Source: Xanthomonas sacchari (lineage in GTDB: Bacteria > Pseudomonadota > Gammaproteobacteria > Xanthomonadales > Xanthomonadaceae). Taken from it: a DNA stretch of 64,000 nucleotides. The DNA lies in assembly GCF_024266585.1 (NCBI RefSeq), contig NZ_CP100647.1:1779001-1843000 (forward strand), given 5' to 3'. Positions 1 to 8,925 of the stretch are shown here, piece after piece. The translations under genes were made by a program, and so were the position numbers. Position 1 is the stretch's first letter, and each line of letters begins with the position of its first letter. The notes beneath the pieces are model-generated. The model was not told the origin of the DNA. It searched no databases and worked only from the letters and a program-made list of their open reading frames with translations.

Positions 1-381
1 AAAATCAGGCTTCAAGTGAGATATCCAGATGAGGCAAAGGAGAACGTTTCCGATCTCGTGAAAACGGCTGTTGATAAGAAGGATCCCGAAGCGATATTTG
101 AACTTACGGATTTGCTGGCGACTCAGTCGCCTGAAGCAAATTTAGGCCCATTCGAAGCCGTTGCTGGCGATGAAACCTCCGCGTATGCCTGGGGAATCGT
201 TGCGTGTCAGATGGGTGCGGATTGTGGTGCTGGATCTGCAGTGGTTGATGGGTATTGCTTGAATGGTGCCTGCGCCTCGAATTACGAGCAATTGGTTCGG
301 AATAACTTGTTGCCAAAAGGAGAAGGTGAGAGGTTGAATAAAAAAATAGAGTACATAAATTCTGTGATCGGGCGTAAATAG
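1..381 (+). CDS. Cys-containing protein of unknown function, 5' partial
   Basis: The frame is open from the first base of the window, so the protein is probably cut at its N-terminus; a GTG at 16 is the first possible start inside the window. The visible part is about 126 residues, hydrophilic, with no membrane segment. A cluster of four cysteines (pattern C-x5-C-x9-C-x4-C) sits in the middle, in the stretch around ACQMGADCGAG. I do not recognise a characterised family; small proteins with this Cys/Gly-rich pattern occur as hypothetical proteins in Xanthomonadaceae. The base composition is visibly poorer in GC than the rest of the window, which fits accessory DNA. It ends 19 bases before the next gene and may be co-transcribed with it. 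Confidence 0.55.
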   Translation, partial: KIRLQVRYPDEAKENVSDLVKTAVDKKDPEAIFELTDLLATQSPEANLGPFEAVAGDETSAYAWGIVACQMGADCGAGSAVVDGYCLNGACASNYEQLVRNNLLPKGEGERLNKKIEYINSVIGRK

Positions 382-400
382 AAACCACAAGGAGCTTGGT

Positions 401-856
401 GTGCTTACTTCAAAGTCTCGTTGGATTCTGTCATTTCTGCTGTTGCTGAGTTTCGTAGCGATTGCTGCAGTTGTGACAATCGATTCAAGGAATGCTCCTT
501 ACAATTCTGTGGGATCCGCCCAAAATGTCGGGGAAAGCGATATTCCGGAAGTTCGCCAGGCTGGCATGTTGGCGTTGGTCGGCATGTATCGTGTGACGAA
601 AGGCGTTACTTCGCTGCCTAATGGCTCCGTTGTTACAGTGATTTGGAGTGACGGTTCTCGTGAAAAGGCGACCATCGTGTGCCAAAATGGTACTCCTTGT
701 GTGCAGCCCATTCCTGGCAGTTTAAAAGATAGTCCCGGTGGTGGTGAGGGCGGCGGCGCTGGAGGTGGGGGTGGTAGCGGCGCCGGAGGCGGTGGCAGCG
801 TAGGGGGAGGCGGTAGCGTGACTGTCGGACCTTCTATTCCTATCAAGAATAATTAG
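401..856 (+). CDS. membrane-anchored protein with glycine-rich tail, unknown function
   Basis: 151 residues starting at GTG 401, preceded by an AAGGAG ribosome site at about 389-394. Residues 8-26 form one hydrophobic segment (uncleaved anchor or signal). The middle is a small polar domain with two cysteines, and residues about 112-140 are almost entirely Gly with a few Ser/Ala, a flexible low-complexity tail. I do not recognise the family. The anchor and topology point to an envelope protein with the Gly-rich tail in the periplasm. It follows the Cys-rich protein closely and is followed by a terminator-like hairpin, so the two probably form one short transcript. Confidence 0.6.
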   Translation: MLTSKSRWILSFLLLLSFVAIAAVVTIDSRNAPYNSVGSAQNVGESDIPEVRQAGMLALVGMYRVTKGVTSLPNGSVVTVIWSDGSREKATIVCQNGTPCVQPIPGSLKDSPGGGEGGGAGGGGGSGAGGGGSVGGGGSVTVGPSIPIKNN

Positions 857-882
857 CTGATGTAATTGGGATGCATCGATTC

Positions 883-916
883 GGCGGCTGCCACTAAACA
901 GGTGGTGGCCGTTTTT
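883..916 (+). terminator. intrinsic terminator after the glycine-rich protein gene
   Basis: A GC-rich stem (CGGCTGCCACT pairing with AGGTGGTGGCCG, including G-T pairs) with a short A-rich loop is followed by five T. It lies 27 bases after the stop at 856. Confidence 0.6.
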
Positions 917-976
917 CATATATCACATGGCGCCTGCCGCAACGGCGAGAAACCCAAGCGGACTATCGGCGACTAT

Positions 977-1103
977 CGGGTCAGTTTCACTTATCAGTCG
1001 ATTTGGATGCCTTGTGTGGGCAATTTGAGGGCCTAATGCGTTGCGTAGTCCCGACTTGGACCGTGTAGCGGGTCAGTTTCAATTAGAAAGTCAACCTGGC
1101 CCC
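977..1103 (+). repeat. degenerate GGTCAG-TTCACTTAT motifs (left group)
   Basis: The intergenic stretch 917-1179 has no convincing gene. It contains CGGGTCAGTTTCACTTATCA at 977-996, a second copy CGGGTCAGTTTCAATTAG at 1069-1086, and a partial inverted copy (AACCTGGCCCCGTT) at about 1090-1103. Related copies lie on the other side of the next gene. They look like remnants of a dispersed repeat or insertion-element end. Confidence 0.5.
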
Positions 1104-1179
1104 GTTCCTGCCGGGGATGCTACCTACCTCTTGAAAGCACGCCGGAGCCGCTGTACCTTCACTGTTACAGGGGGGCGTG

Positions 1180-2286
1180 ATGATCGAGTTTAAGAGGTCT
1201 GGCTCTGGGCTTCTAATACCAGAGCAACTTGAGCTACATAAAAAGAGGTCCAGTCGTCTTGCTACGCTCGTAAACAGCGTGGGACTGAGTATGGTCGTCA
1301 ACTTATTTATGATTTTGATTCAACTCGTAACTGTGTGGATTTTGTGGAAGACCTATCAAGATACGGTCGTCCCTAATCGCCAGAAAGAGCTATTGTCAGA
1401 ACAGGTGGCTCAGCTCGAATTAGAGCACACCCGTCGTACTAAGGAAGTAGTCCTTACGCGACAGCGCGTGCAGTCTCTAAACAATGAGCTGCAAGCGCGA
1501 CATATGGAGTTGACTAAACTCGCGACAGAGCATCAGTATCTTCTTGCCGAAGCTGCTACTGCCCGGGCGAACGCGGAACACGCTCGACTTTCTGAAGCTA
1601 CTGCGAAGATTTCTGCAAACAAGGCACAGTCAGGGCTCGAAGCTTCGCAATGGAGTATCTACTATCAGAATGCATCTGTGGTTCTCATGCTTCCCCATAT
1701 GATCATGATCAGAAAGTTGGGTGAGATAAAGCGTGCAAGCATCGGAGCTGAGGATGGCAAGGCCGCGTTCCATGATTATCTTGAGCACGTTGAAAGCATC
1801 TGGCCAAATATGAATAGTGACGCCGAGCTAATTGCGCGCGAGCTACGCAAAGACGAAACAAAGTTCTATCCAAAATGGATGAAAGAAGAGTTTGCATCAT
1901 ACTTCATTAAAGAGGCCGGAAACTTGTCCTGCCAAAGGCCTGATTTCGTTGCAATCAAGGCAGAAGTTGACAAGAAGTTTGATGCTGCAGCGGCGACCGC
2001 CATGGCGGAAAAAAAGAAGGAGCAAGCAGAGAGGCAAGCCGTTATAGATGAAGCAATGAGGCGGAGAGTGGCAATTCCATATCCCGATAGCGTCAAGAGT
2101 TATGAAATTAGGGTTGCTGTCAGCGATGCCACCTACAAGATGATCGATGAGATTGAAGAGCGCTTACGGAAATCAATCGAGAAATGCAACGGCCAATTCG
2201 ATCCGATTGGTGATAAATTCTTTGCTGGCAAAGGTGTTTCGCAGCCTACTATGCCCGGTAGCGTGTTTGAGGAGTTCAAAAGATAG
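1180..2286 (+). CDS. membrane-anchored coiled-coil protein, unknown function
   Basis: 368 residues from ATG 1180 (a GTG at 1177 is an alternative; the G-run at 1170-1175 suits 1180 better). One strong transmembrane segment lies at about residues 36-58. It is followed by a long region rich in Glu, Leu, Ala, Arg and Gln (about 65-155) with heptad character, probably coiled coil, then a mixed alpha-rich C-terminal half with a second Lys/Glu/Ala-rich helix near 265-290. No catalytic motif or known family is recognised. Composition is clearly less GC-rich than the metabolic genes to the right, and copies of a degenerate repeat flank the gene on both sides, suggesting acquisition by transfer. The topology (short N-terminus inside, long helix after the membrane) is an inference. 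Confidence 0.6.
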   Translation: MIEFKRSGSGLLIPEQLELHKKRSSRLATLVNSVGLSMVVNLFMILIQLVTVWILWKTYQDTVVPNRQKELLSEQVAQLELEHTRRTKEVVLTRQRVQSLNNELQARHMELTKLATEHQYLLAEAATARANAEHARLSEATAKISANKAQSGLEASQWSIYYQNASVVLMLPHMIMIRKLGEIKRASIGAEDGKAAFHDYLEHVESIWPNMNSDAELIARELRKDETKFYPKWMKEEFASYFIKEAGNLSCQRPDFVAIKAEVDKKFDAAAATAMAEKKKEQAERQAVIDEAMRRRVAIPYPDSVKSYEIRVAVSDATYKMIDEIEERLRKSIEKCNGQFDPIGDKFFAGKGVSQPTMPGSVFEEFKR

Positions 2287-2306
2287 AGCCGCTACCGTCC
2301 CAATTA

Positions 2307-2457
2307 ACGGGGCATGTTCACTTATGGATTGAGTTGGGTGCTTTGCGCAAGCGGTTGAATTCAGCAGCCGCCGAGGGGCGCTCAATGAAGGGTTGGGCCT
2401 CGCTCGCATCATTAGGATGGGCCACCTTGAAGACTAACGGGGTCAGGTTCACTTATC
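2307..2457 (+). repeat. degenerate GGTCAG-TTCACTTAT motifs (right group)
   Basis: Two more copies of the motif lie here: ACGGGGCATGTTCACTTAT at 2307-2325 and CGGGGTCAGGTTCACTTATC at 2438-2457, in the same orientation as the copies at 977 and 1069. I see no gene in 2287-2933. Confidence 0.5.
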
Positions 2458-2835
2458 GTTGAGTGGATGCTTGTTAGTTACGATTGCCGGTATGGTTTGG
2501 TCGGACTCGTTGCCGCGAAAGCTGAAGAAGAACCCAGTGCCAGTTCCGGCAGAGCCATCCAAGTAGCTCGTTTCGATGCGAGCCGTAGAGTGAACGAGTT
2601 GTTCTGAAGGACTAGGCAATATAATTTCTCTGCGGCCTAACTATTATTCGGCAAAAAAATTTTGTGTAACAGGGTGGCTCGCTGATGTCGCTAACTTTCG
2701 AAGCAATGCCCGTCTGAAATCAATCTTTCAACGCTCCCGCTGTCGCATAATCCCCGCGTCTAATCATACTGCCATTCGTCAGTGCATCCCCGCACCAGAC
2801 TGACGCTATCACTTGTTGACGCCCGTCAAAAGTTA

Positions 2836-2866
2836 AAGGCCGCTCGGCGTGACCGCCGGCGGCCTT
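2836..2866 (-). terminator. bidirectional-looking hairpin downstream of nixL
   Basis: Inverted repeat AAGGCCGC...GCGGCCTT with an inner CGGCG/CGCCG extension, about 70 bases beyond the stop of the GH35 gene on the minus strand. The minus-strand 3' side is TAACTTTTG, an imperfect T-tract. It probably ends the N-glycan operon. Confidence 0.6.
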
Positions 2867-2933
2867 AATTTGTAGACAAGTTGTTTGATCACGCGCCATC
2901 CGTATTTACCGGGCGGCGCGCTCCGCGGATAAG

Positions 2934-4784
2934 TCAGTTACTGGGCGTACTCCAAACCTGCCTCGTAACTCCCCGCACGCTCGCATCCGCCGCGCTATCC
3001 AAGTCAAACACAATCACGCTATTGCCGCCCTTCCGCTGCCAAGGCGCCGGAAAATACAACGCCCGCTGCGGCCCGATATTCCAGTGCCTTCCCAGGTTAT
3101 GGCCGTTGGCCCAGGCGAAGCCTTTGCCGAAGACCTGCATGTCCAGGAACGTATCGGCAGGCGTGCCGATCTTGAGCGTGCCGCGGTGGAAGGCCGGGCC
3201 ATCGATCTTGGCGGTGGTCCAGCCGGTGAGCTTGCTCAGGTCGTCCATCGGGAGAGGGAAGGTCTGCCAGCCGGTGAGGGGCTTGCCGTCGAGCAGCACG
3301 GGGTCGACCAGGCCGGCGTGCCCGTCGGGGAGGTGGGCGCCGTAGTTGATGCGGCCGGTGTTCTCCACCAGCACGTCGAGAGTGTGGGGGCCGGCGGGGA
3401 TGTCTACGTCCACCGCCACTTGCTGCAGGCGGCGCTCGGCGCTGCCGGCCAGTGTGCGGTCGACGTAGACGCGGGCGTAGTCGCGCACCTCGCCCAGGTA
3501 CAGGCTGCCCTTGCGCGGGCCGGTGACGGTGGTGCGATAGAGGATGTAGCCGTAGGCCTGGCCGTAGCGCTCCATCGGCTGCGGGGTGTCGGTGGTGGCG
3601 GCCGGGGCGGGCAGGTTGTCCCAGAGCGAGGCGGATTCGCGCAGTGGCGTGGCGGGTAGTTCGGCGAAGCGGATCGGCTTGGGCAGCGCCGGCGGGGCGA
3701 CGCCGGTGACGCGCTGGATGGCGTCGCGGAACAGGGTGAACTTGGGGGTGGGGCGGCCGGCTTCGTCGAGCACGGCGTCGTAGTCGTAGCTGGTGGTCTG
3801 CGGGGCGTAGTGGTCGCTGGGGTTCTTCTGGAAGTTGGCGCCATTCATGAAGCCGAAGCTGGTGCCGCCGACGAACATGTAGATGTTGGCGGAATGGCCC
3901 TGACGCAGGATCCATTCGAATTCGCTGGCCTGCTTGGCGCCGTCGGTCACGGCGTGCTTGCTGCCCCACTGGTCGAACCAGCCGGCCCAGTATTCGCCGA
4001 CCATCTGCGGTTGCCCGGGGCGGAACTTGGCCAGGGTCTCGAAGGCGTTCTTGGCGTCGCCGGGGGCGAAGTTCACCACGGCCAGGGTGTCGGGCAGGGT
4101 GCCGTTGGCGAGTACGTCGGGGCCGTCGGCGGTGAACAGCAGTGCTTTGTCGAAGCCGGCGTGGACGAACATGTCGCGGTTGAGGCGCATGTAGGCGTGG
4201 TCGTCGCCGTAGGAGCCGTATTCGTTCTCCACCTGCACGGCGACGATCGGGCCGCCGTTGCCGTTGAGTTGCGGTTTGACCTGGGCGGCGAGTGCGTCCA
4301 GGTAGGCCTGGCTGGCGGCAAGGAAGCGCGGGTCCTGGCTGCGTACGCGCATGCCGGGTTCGGCGAACAGCCACGCCGGATAGCCGCCGGCTTCCCACTC
4401 GGCGCACACGTACGGGCCGGGCCGCAAGATCACGTTGAGGCCTTGCGCGGCGGCTTCGTCGACGAAGGCGGCGATGTCGTTGTTGCCGCTGAAGTCGAAC
4501 TGGCCCGGCCGCGGTTCCACCAGGTTCCAGAACACGTAGGTCTCCACCGTGTTCAGGCCCATCGCGCGCGCTTTCTGCAGGCGGTCCTTCCAGTAGGCGC
4601 GGGGGATGCGCTGGAAGTGGATGGCGCCGGAAATGACCTGGTACGGCTTGCCGTCGCGGATGAAGTGATCGCCCTGGGTGGCGAAGGCGGGCCAGGCGGC
4701 GCTGCTGTCGGCAGCGCGCACGTGGGTGGCGGGCAGGGCGAACGCCAGGGCGAGGGCGAGAGCGGCGAGGGTCGTACGCGGCAT
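2934..4784 (-). CDS. nixL: GH35 beta-galactosidase (NixL type)
   Basis: 616 residues from ATG 4784. The frame is open further upstream, but only this start puts a Sec signal peptide (about 1-24, ending THVRA) at the N-terminus. Glycoside hydrolase family 35: the TIM barrel carries VENEYG at 185-190 (acid/base Glu188) and VGEYWAGW (nucleophile Glu264); beta-sandwich domains follow. Family members release terminal beta-linked galactose. Plant complex N-glycans carry Lewis-a antennae (Gal beta-1,3), a fitting substrate. It is the last gene of the GH125-GH92-GH35 run, matching nixJ-K-L order in X. campestris, so the gene name rests on family plus position. It is probably periplasmic. A second, diverged GH35 lies about 8 kb upstream in the same cluster. 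Confidence 0.9.
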   Translation of the reverse strand: MPRTTLAALALALAFALPATHVRAADSSAAWPAFATQGDHFIRDGKPYQVISGAIHFQRIPRAYWKDRLQKARAMGLNTVETYVFWNLVEPRPGQFDFSGNNDIAAFVDEAAAQGLNVILRPGPYVCAEWEAGGYPAWLFAEPGMRVRSQDPRFLAASQAYLDALAAQVKPQLNGNGGPIVAVQVENEYGSYGDDHAYMRLNRDMFVHAGFDKALLFTADGPDVLANGTLPDTLAVVNFAPGDAKNAFETLAKFRPGQPQMVGEYWAGWFDQWGSKHAVTDGAKQASEFEWILRQGHSANIYMFVGGTSFGFMNGANFQKNPSDHYAPQTTSYDYDAVLDEAGRPTPKFTLFRDAIQRVTGVAPPALPKPIRFAELPATPLRESASLWDNLPAPAATTDTPQPMERYGQAYGYILYRTTVTGPRKGSLYLGEVRDYARVYVDRTLAGSAERRLQQVAVDVDIPAGPHTLDVLVENTGRINYGAHLPDGHAGLVDPVLLDGKPLTGWQTFPLPMDDLSKLTGWTTAKIDGPAFHRGTLKIGTPADTFLDMQVFGKGFAWANGHNLGRHWNIGPQRALYFPAPWQRKGGNSVIVFDLDSAADASVRGVTRQVWSTPSN

Positions 4785-4883
4785 GAGGGATCTCGGAAGA
4801 GGCGATGCGGATGCAACGCAACAGACAACACGAAGCGCGCGCCGCAATGCAACCGGTCGCACGCACAAGGGCGGTGATGGGGA

Positions 4884-4918
4884 ATCAACCAATCCCGATT
4901 CCCCAATCCCCATTCTCC
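4884..4918. repeat. ATTCCC-type low-complexity repeat
   Basis: The short spacer between the GH35 and GH92 genes holds a run of AATCCC/ATTCCCC units, the same simple repeat that is much longer at 42.45-42.77 kb. Confidence 0.6.
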
Positions 4919-4922
4919 GCCG

Positions 4923-7265
4923 TCAAACGAACGACGGCGGCAAATCGTCCTTGCCCGCACCGAAGGCGGTGTTGGGCTTGGGCCCCATCTCCAGCTCCAG
5001 CGTGCCGCCGGCGGCGAGGTCGGCATGGCGCAGCCAGCTGCGGGTGTAGGGCTTGCCGTTCCAGCGGGCGCGTTGGATGTAGACGTTGGCCGGGCTGTTG
5101 CCGTGGGCGACGATGCGCAGGGTGCGGCCGTGGCCCACGTCCAGTTCGGCGCGCTTGAACAGCGGGCTGCCCAGCACGTAGTTGGCGCTGACCGGGTCGA
5201 CCGCGTACAGGCCCAGTGCGCTGAGCACGAACCAGGCGCTCATCTGCCCGCAGTCCTCGTTGCCGGACAGGCCGTTGGGTGCGTCGTGGTATTGCTCGCG
5301 CAGCAGCCGCCGCACCATCGCCTGGGTCTTGTACGGCTGCCCGGCGTAGGCGTAGAGGTAGGCGACGTGGTGGCTGGGTTCGTTGCCGTGCGCGTACTGG
5401 CCGACCATGCCGTCGATGTCCGGCGGTGCGTCCGCCGGCAGCTCGGAGCTGGTGGTGAACAGTTCGTCGAGCTTGGCGACGAAGTGATCGCGGCCGCCGA
5501 ACAGCTCCATGTAGCCGTACAGGTCGTGCTGGTTGAGGAAGGTGGCCTGCCAGGCGTTGGACTCGGTGAAGTCGCGCCACTGCGCGCTGTGGCCCATCGC
5601 GCGCGGATCGAACGGGGTGGCCCACTGGCCGTCGCTCAGCCGCGGCTGCACGAAACGGCTCTCGCGGTTGAACACGTTGCGGTACTGCCGCGAGCGTTCG
5701 CGCAGGCGCTTGGCATCGTCGTCGGCGCCCACCGCCTGCGCCAAGTGCGCCACCGCCCAGTCGTCGTAGGCGAATTCCAGGGTGCGGCTGACCGATTCGT
5801 CGACCTTGTCGCAGGGGATGTAGCCCATCGACCGGTACAACCCCAGGCCGTGCACGTCGTCGTCCATCGCGCGCTTGCGCCAGGCCGGGTACGCCGCCTT
5901 CCAGTCGATGCCGGTGAAGCCCTTGGCATGCGCTTCGGCCAGCACCACCGCGGAGTGGTAGCCGATCATGCAGTCGGTCTCCACGCCCTGCAGCGGCCAG
6001 ATCGCGACGCCTTGCGGGGATTCGTGGGCGCCGCGCACCAGGCACTGCACCAGGTCGGGCACGCGCTCGGGCTGCACCAGGGTCAGCAAGGGATGCAGGG
6101 CGCGGTAGGTGTCCCACAGCGAGTAGGTGCTGTAGTTGTGGTAGCCGGCCGGCGCCTGGTGCACCTGCAGGTCCATGCCGCGGTAGCGGCCGTCGGTGTC
6201 GCTGAACAGGGTCGGCGCGATCAGGCTGTGGTACAGCGCGGTGTAGAAGATGCGGCGCTGCGCGTCGTCGTCGCTGTCGATGCGCACCCGCCCCAGTTCC
6301 TTTTCCCATTCGGCCACGGCGGCGGCATGCACGCGGGCGAAGTCGAAGTCGGGCAGTTCCGCGTCGAGGTTGGCCAGGGCGTTCTCGGCGCTGACCGCGG
6401 AAATGCCGACCTTGACCAGCAGCGGCGCCTGCGCGGCATCGGGGTAGTGCAGGGCCAGTTTCAGCCGGTTGCCGTCGGCGCTGCGCGCGCTCGCGGCCAG
6501 CGGCTGGTCGTCGGCGTACAGCTGCGCGCTGGCGAAGGGCCGCGACAGGCGCATGGCGAAGTAGATGTAGCGGCCCTTGGCCCACTGGTAGACGCGGCGG
6601 CCGCCGGTGACGGTCTGCGCATCGACCAGGCGCAGGCTGGCGTCCTCGACGCGGGTGGGGATGTCGGGCTTGTCCTGCATGCCGTGGCACAGGTCCAGCA
6701 GCAGGTGCGCCGGCTTGCCCTTGGGGAAGTGGTAGCGGTGCAGGCCGGCGCGCGCGGTGGCGGTCAGCTCGGCATGCACGCCGCTGTCCTTCAGGCGCAC
6801 GCGGTAGTAGCCGGGCGAGGCGGCTTCGTCGGCGTGGTCGTAGCGCGAGCGGTAGCCGGCGTCGGGGTTCTCGCGCGTGCCGGGCTGCAGCTTCACCTCG
6901 CCCACGGCCGGCACCACCAGGAAATCGAGCATGTCGCCGACGCCGGTGCCGGACAGGTGGGTGTGCGAGAAGCCCATGATCGAGCCGTCGTCGGCGTGGT
7001 AGCCGGAGCAGGCGTCCCAGTCGGCGTTGTAGGTATCCGGGCTCAGTTGCACCATGCCGAACGGCAGCGTGGCGCCGGGGAAGGTGTGGCCATGGCCGCC
7101 GGTGCCGATGAATACGTCGACGTTGCGGGTGAGGTCGGCCTTGGCGCGCGCATCGGCCGGCAGCGCGTAGTTGCCGGCGCGTGCCTGCGCCAGGCGCGCG
7201 ATGCCGCTGCTGCCGAACAGGGCCAGGGCGATGGCGCCCTGCAGGAAACCGCGTCGTGTGGCCAT
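4923..7265 (-). CDS. nixK: GH92 alpha-mannosidase (NixK type), Tat-exported
   Basis: 780 residues from ATG 7265. The N-terminus has a twin-arginine signal (TRRGFLQ, Arg4-Arg5) followed by a hydrophobic stretch ending near RLAQARA, so the enzyme is probably exported folded by Tat. The body is glycoside hydrolase family 92, with the family's GTGGHGHTFPGA and GFSHTHLSGTG motifs, its W-D-T-Y-R segment and the C-terminal GNEDCGQMSAW block. GH92 enzymes are calcium-dependent exo-alpha-mannosidases. In X. campestris NixK removes the alpha-1,3-mannose first, opening the way for the GH3 xylosidase. Length is typical. It follows the GH125 gene in the same operon, separated by a 129-base spacer with an inverted palindrome pair. 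Confidence 0.93.
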   Translation of the reverse strand: MATRRGFLQGAIALALFGSSGIARLAQARAGNYALPADARAKADLTRNVDVFIGTGGHGHTFPGATLPFGMVQLSPDTYNADWDACSGYHADDGSIMGFSHTHLSGTGVGDMLDFLVVPAVGEVKLQPGTRENPDAGYRSRYDHADEAASPGYYRVRLKDSGVHAELTATARAGLHRYHFPKGKPAHLLLDLCHGMQDKPDIPTRVEDASLRLVDAQTVTGGRRVYQWAKGRYIYFAMRLSRPFASAQLYADDQPLAASARSADGNRLKLALHYPDAAQAPLLVKVGISAVSAENALANLDAELPDFDFARVHAAAVAEWEKELGRVRIDSDDDAQRRIFYTALYHSLIAPTLFSDTDGRYRGMDLQVHQAPAGYHNYSTYSLWDTYRALHPLLTLVQPERVPDLVQCLVRGAHESPQGVAIWPLQGVETDCMIGYHSAVVLAEAHAKGFTGIDWKAAYPAWRKRAMDDDVHGLGLYRSMGYIPCDKVDESVSRTLEFAYDDWAVAHLAQAVGADDDAKRLRERSRQYRNVFNRESRFVQPRLSDGQWATPFDPRAMGHSAQWRDFTESNAWQATFLNQHDLYGYMELFGGRDHFVAKLDELFTTSSELPADAPPDIDGMVGQYAHGNEPSHHVAYLYAYAGQPYKTQAMVRRLLREQYHDAPNGLSGNEDCGQMSAWFVLSALGLYAVDPVSANYVLGSPLFKRAELDVGHGRTLRIVAHGNSPANVYIQRARWNGKPYTRSWLRHADLAAGGTLELEMGPKPNTAFGAGKDDLPPSFV

Positions 7266-7312
7266 GGTGCTGTCCTCGGGGTGTGCGGCGGTGCGGTGGG
7301 GGGTGTTTGCTG

Positions 7313-7380
7313 TTGTGGGAGGGACTTCAGTCCCGACGGGCCTTGCCGAAGAAGCGTCGGGACTGAAGTCCCTCCCACAA
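7313..7380. repeat. inverted pair of GGGACTTCAGTCCC palindromic repeats
   Basis: Two copies of the roughly 25-base element with core GGGACTTCAGTCCC face each other across about 15 bases between the GH125 and GH92 genes. Together they can form a long hairpin in the transcript. This is the usual doublet form of REP-like elements; similar doublets are at 21797 and 34851. Confidence 0.85.
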
Positions 7381-7394
7381 ATACAGTGATGGCG

Positions 7395-8837
7395 TCAGGC
7401 CTTCAGCAACTGCGGCTTGCGCTGGTGCAGGTCGATGATCAGTTCGCCGAACAGGGTGTTGGCCCAGGCGAACCAGGGGCGGGTGAAGGTGCTCGGGTTG
7501 TCCTTGTCGAAGGCTTCGTGCATGAAGCCGGTGCCGGCGTCGGTGGTCTTGAGCCACTGCAGGCACTGGCGGATCTGCGCGTCGTCGTCGCTGGCCAGGG
7601 CGTACTGCATCAGCGACATCGGCCAGATCGTGCCCAGGCCGCTGTGCGGGCTGCCCACGCCTTCGGCGGCGCGGCCGCGATAGAAGTACGGGTTGCGCTC
7701 GCTCCAGGCCAGTTGCCGGGTGCGCAGGAACAGCGGATCGCGGCGATCGCAGCAGCCCAGGTAGGCCAGGCTCAGCAGGCCGGGGGCGTTGGCGTCGTCG
7801 ATGAACAACTGGTTGCCGTAGCCGTCCACTTCATAGGCCCAGAACGGTTGGCCGTCGGCGTCGCGCATCTGCCCGAACTGACGGGTGGCGGTCTCGACCT
7901 GGTCGGCCAGAGCGCGGCACTCGCCGGCGAAGGCGGCGTCGTGGTGCAGTGCCTCGCTCATCGTCGCCAGTTGCCGCAGCGAGGTCACCGCGAACAGGTT
8001 GGCGGGGACGAACAGCGGATACAGGCAGGCATCGTCGGACGGGCGGAACATCGAGTGGATCATGCCGTTGGGGCGGGTCGGCTGCCCGTAGCCGTCCAGC
8101 ACCAGAGTCTCGGTGGCCAGCGGCGAGGGCCGCTGGAAACTGTACGGGCCGCGGCCGTGCAGGCGCTGCTGTTCGCGGAAGGTGCGCACCACCACGTGCA
8201 TGGCCTCGCGCCAGTCGTCGTCGAACGGCGCGGCATCGCCGCTGGCGCGCCAATACTCGTGCGCCAGGCGGATCGGATAGCACAGCGAATCCACTTCCCA
8301 CTTGCGCTCGCCGACGCCGGGCTTCATCTCGGTGATGTCGGCCACCGACCACTTCAGGCGCTGGCTGGTGCCGTCGGGCAGGAAGGCGTTGGCGTAGGGA
8401 TCCAGGCGGATGCAGGCGGCCTGGCGCTGGATCAGCCCATGGAACATGCGCCGCAGCGCCGGGTCGCGCTTGGCCAGCGGCACGTAGGGGTGCACCTGCG
8501 CGGAAGAATCGCGTAGCCACATCGCCTCGATGTCGCCGGTGATGACGAAGGTATCCGGCTTGCCGTTGCGGGTGCCGGTCTCGACCGTGGTATCGAGGGT
8601 GTTGGGGTAGCAGTTCTCGAACAGCCAGGCCAGGCGCGGGTCGCCGATGCCGGCCTTGACCGTGCGCAGCTGGCGCTCGACCGCGGTGCTGACGAAGCGG
8701 CGCTTGCCCGGCGGCGGCCGCTTGCTGGGCAGGGCGGCAGAGGCCGATGCCGCGGCGGCGGCCGGCAATGCCCCGCTCAGCAGCGCGGCGCCGGCGCTGG
8801 CGCCGAGGAAGTGGAGAATGTCGCGGCGGGTGGGCAT
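7395..8837 (-). CDS. nixJ: GH125 exo-alpha-1,6-mannosidase (NixJ type), Tat signal
   Basis: 480 residues from ATG 8837. The frame extends upstream, but this start gives a twin-arginine signal (MPTRRDILHFLG, Arg4-Arg5) and a hydrophobic Ala-rich segment. The rest is glycoside hydrolase family 125: RFVSTAVE near the N-terminus, GDIEAMWLRDSSAQ in the (alpha/alpha)6 barrel, and the conserved Asp/Glu-containing C-terminal blocks such as GFMHEAFDKDNP. GH125 enzymes are inverting alpha-1,6-mannosidases. In X. campestris NixJ removes the alpha-1,6-mannose of the core after NixK and NixI have acted. A promoter-like region precedes it, so it probably heads the GH125-GH92-GH35 transcript, separate from the cassette upstream. 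Confidence 0.93.
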   Translation of the reverse strand: MPTRRDILHFLGASAGAALLSGALPAAAAASASAALPSKRPPPGKRRFVSTAVERQLRTVKAGIGDPRLAWLFENCYPNTLDTTVETGTRNGKPDTFVITGDIEAMWLRDSSAQVHPYVPLAKRDPALRRMFHGLIQRQAACIRLDPYANAFLPDGTSQRLKWSVADITEMKPGVGERKWEVDSLCYPIRLAHEYWRASGDAAPFDDDWREAMHVVVRTFREQQRLHGRGPYSFQRPSPLATETLVLDGYGQPTRPNGMIHSMFRPSDDACLYPLFVPANLFAVTSLRQLATMSEALHHDAAFAGECRALADQVETATRQFGQMRDADGQPFWAYEVDGYGNQLFIDDANAPGLLSLAYLGCCDRRDPLFLRTRQLAWSERNPYFYRGRAAEGVGSPHSGLGTIWPMSLMQYALASDDDAQIRQCLQWLKTTDAGTGFMHEAFDKDNPSTFTRPWFAWANTLFGELIIDLHQRKPQLLKA

Positions 8838-8925
8838 GGCCTGGAACGCTCCGTGGAATCGACGAACGCTCCCCGCGCAGGGCCGGCACCGGGAGGCGCC
8901 GGCCGCGGCCGGGAGGGTAGGCTGA

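Noticed and set aside
5025-8516. A 1163-codon open frame on the plus strand opposite GH92 and GH125
   Set aside because: It is a high-GC shadow: Val/Ala/Gly/Arg-rich, no family features, antisense to two well-supported enzymes. Similar antisense frames opposite the TBDR (15518-18544) and the GH3/GH2 genes were rejected for the same reason.
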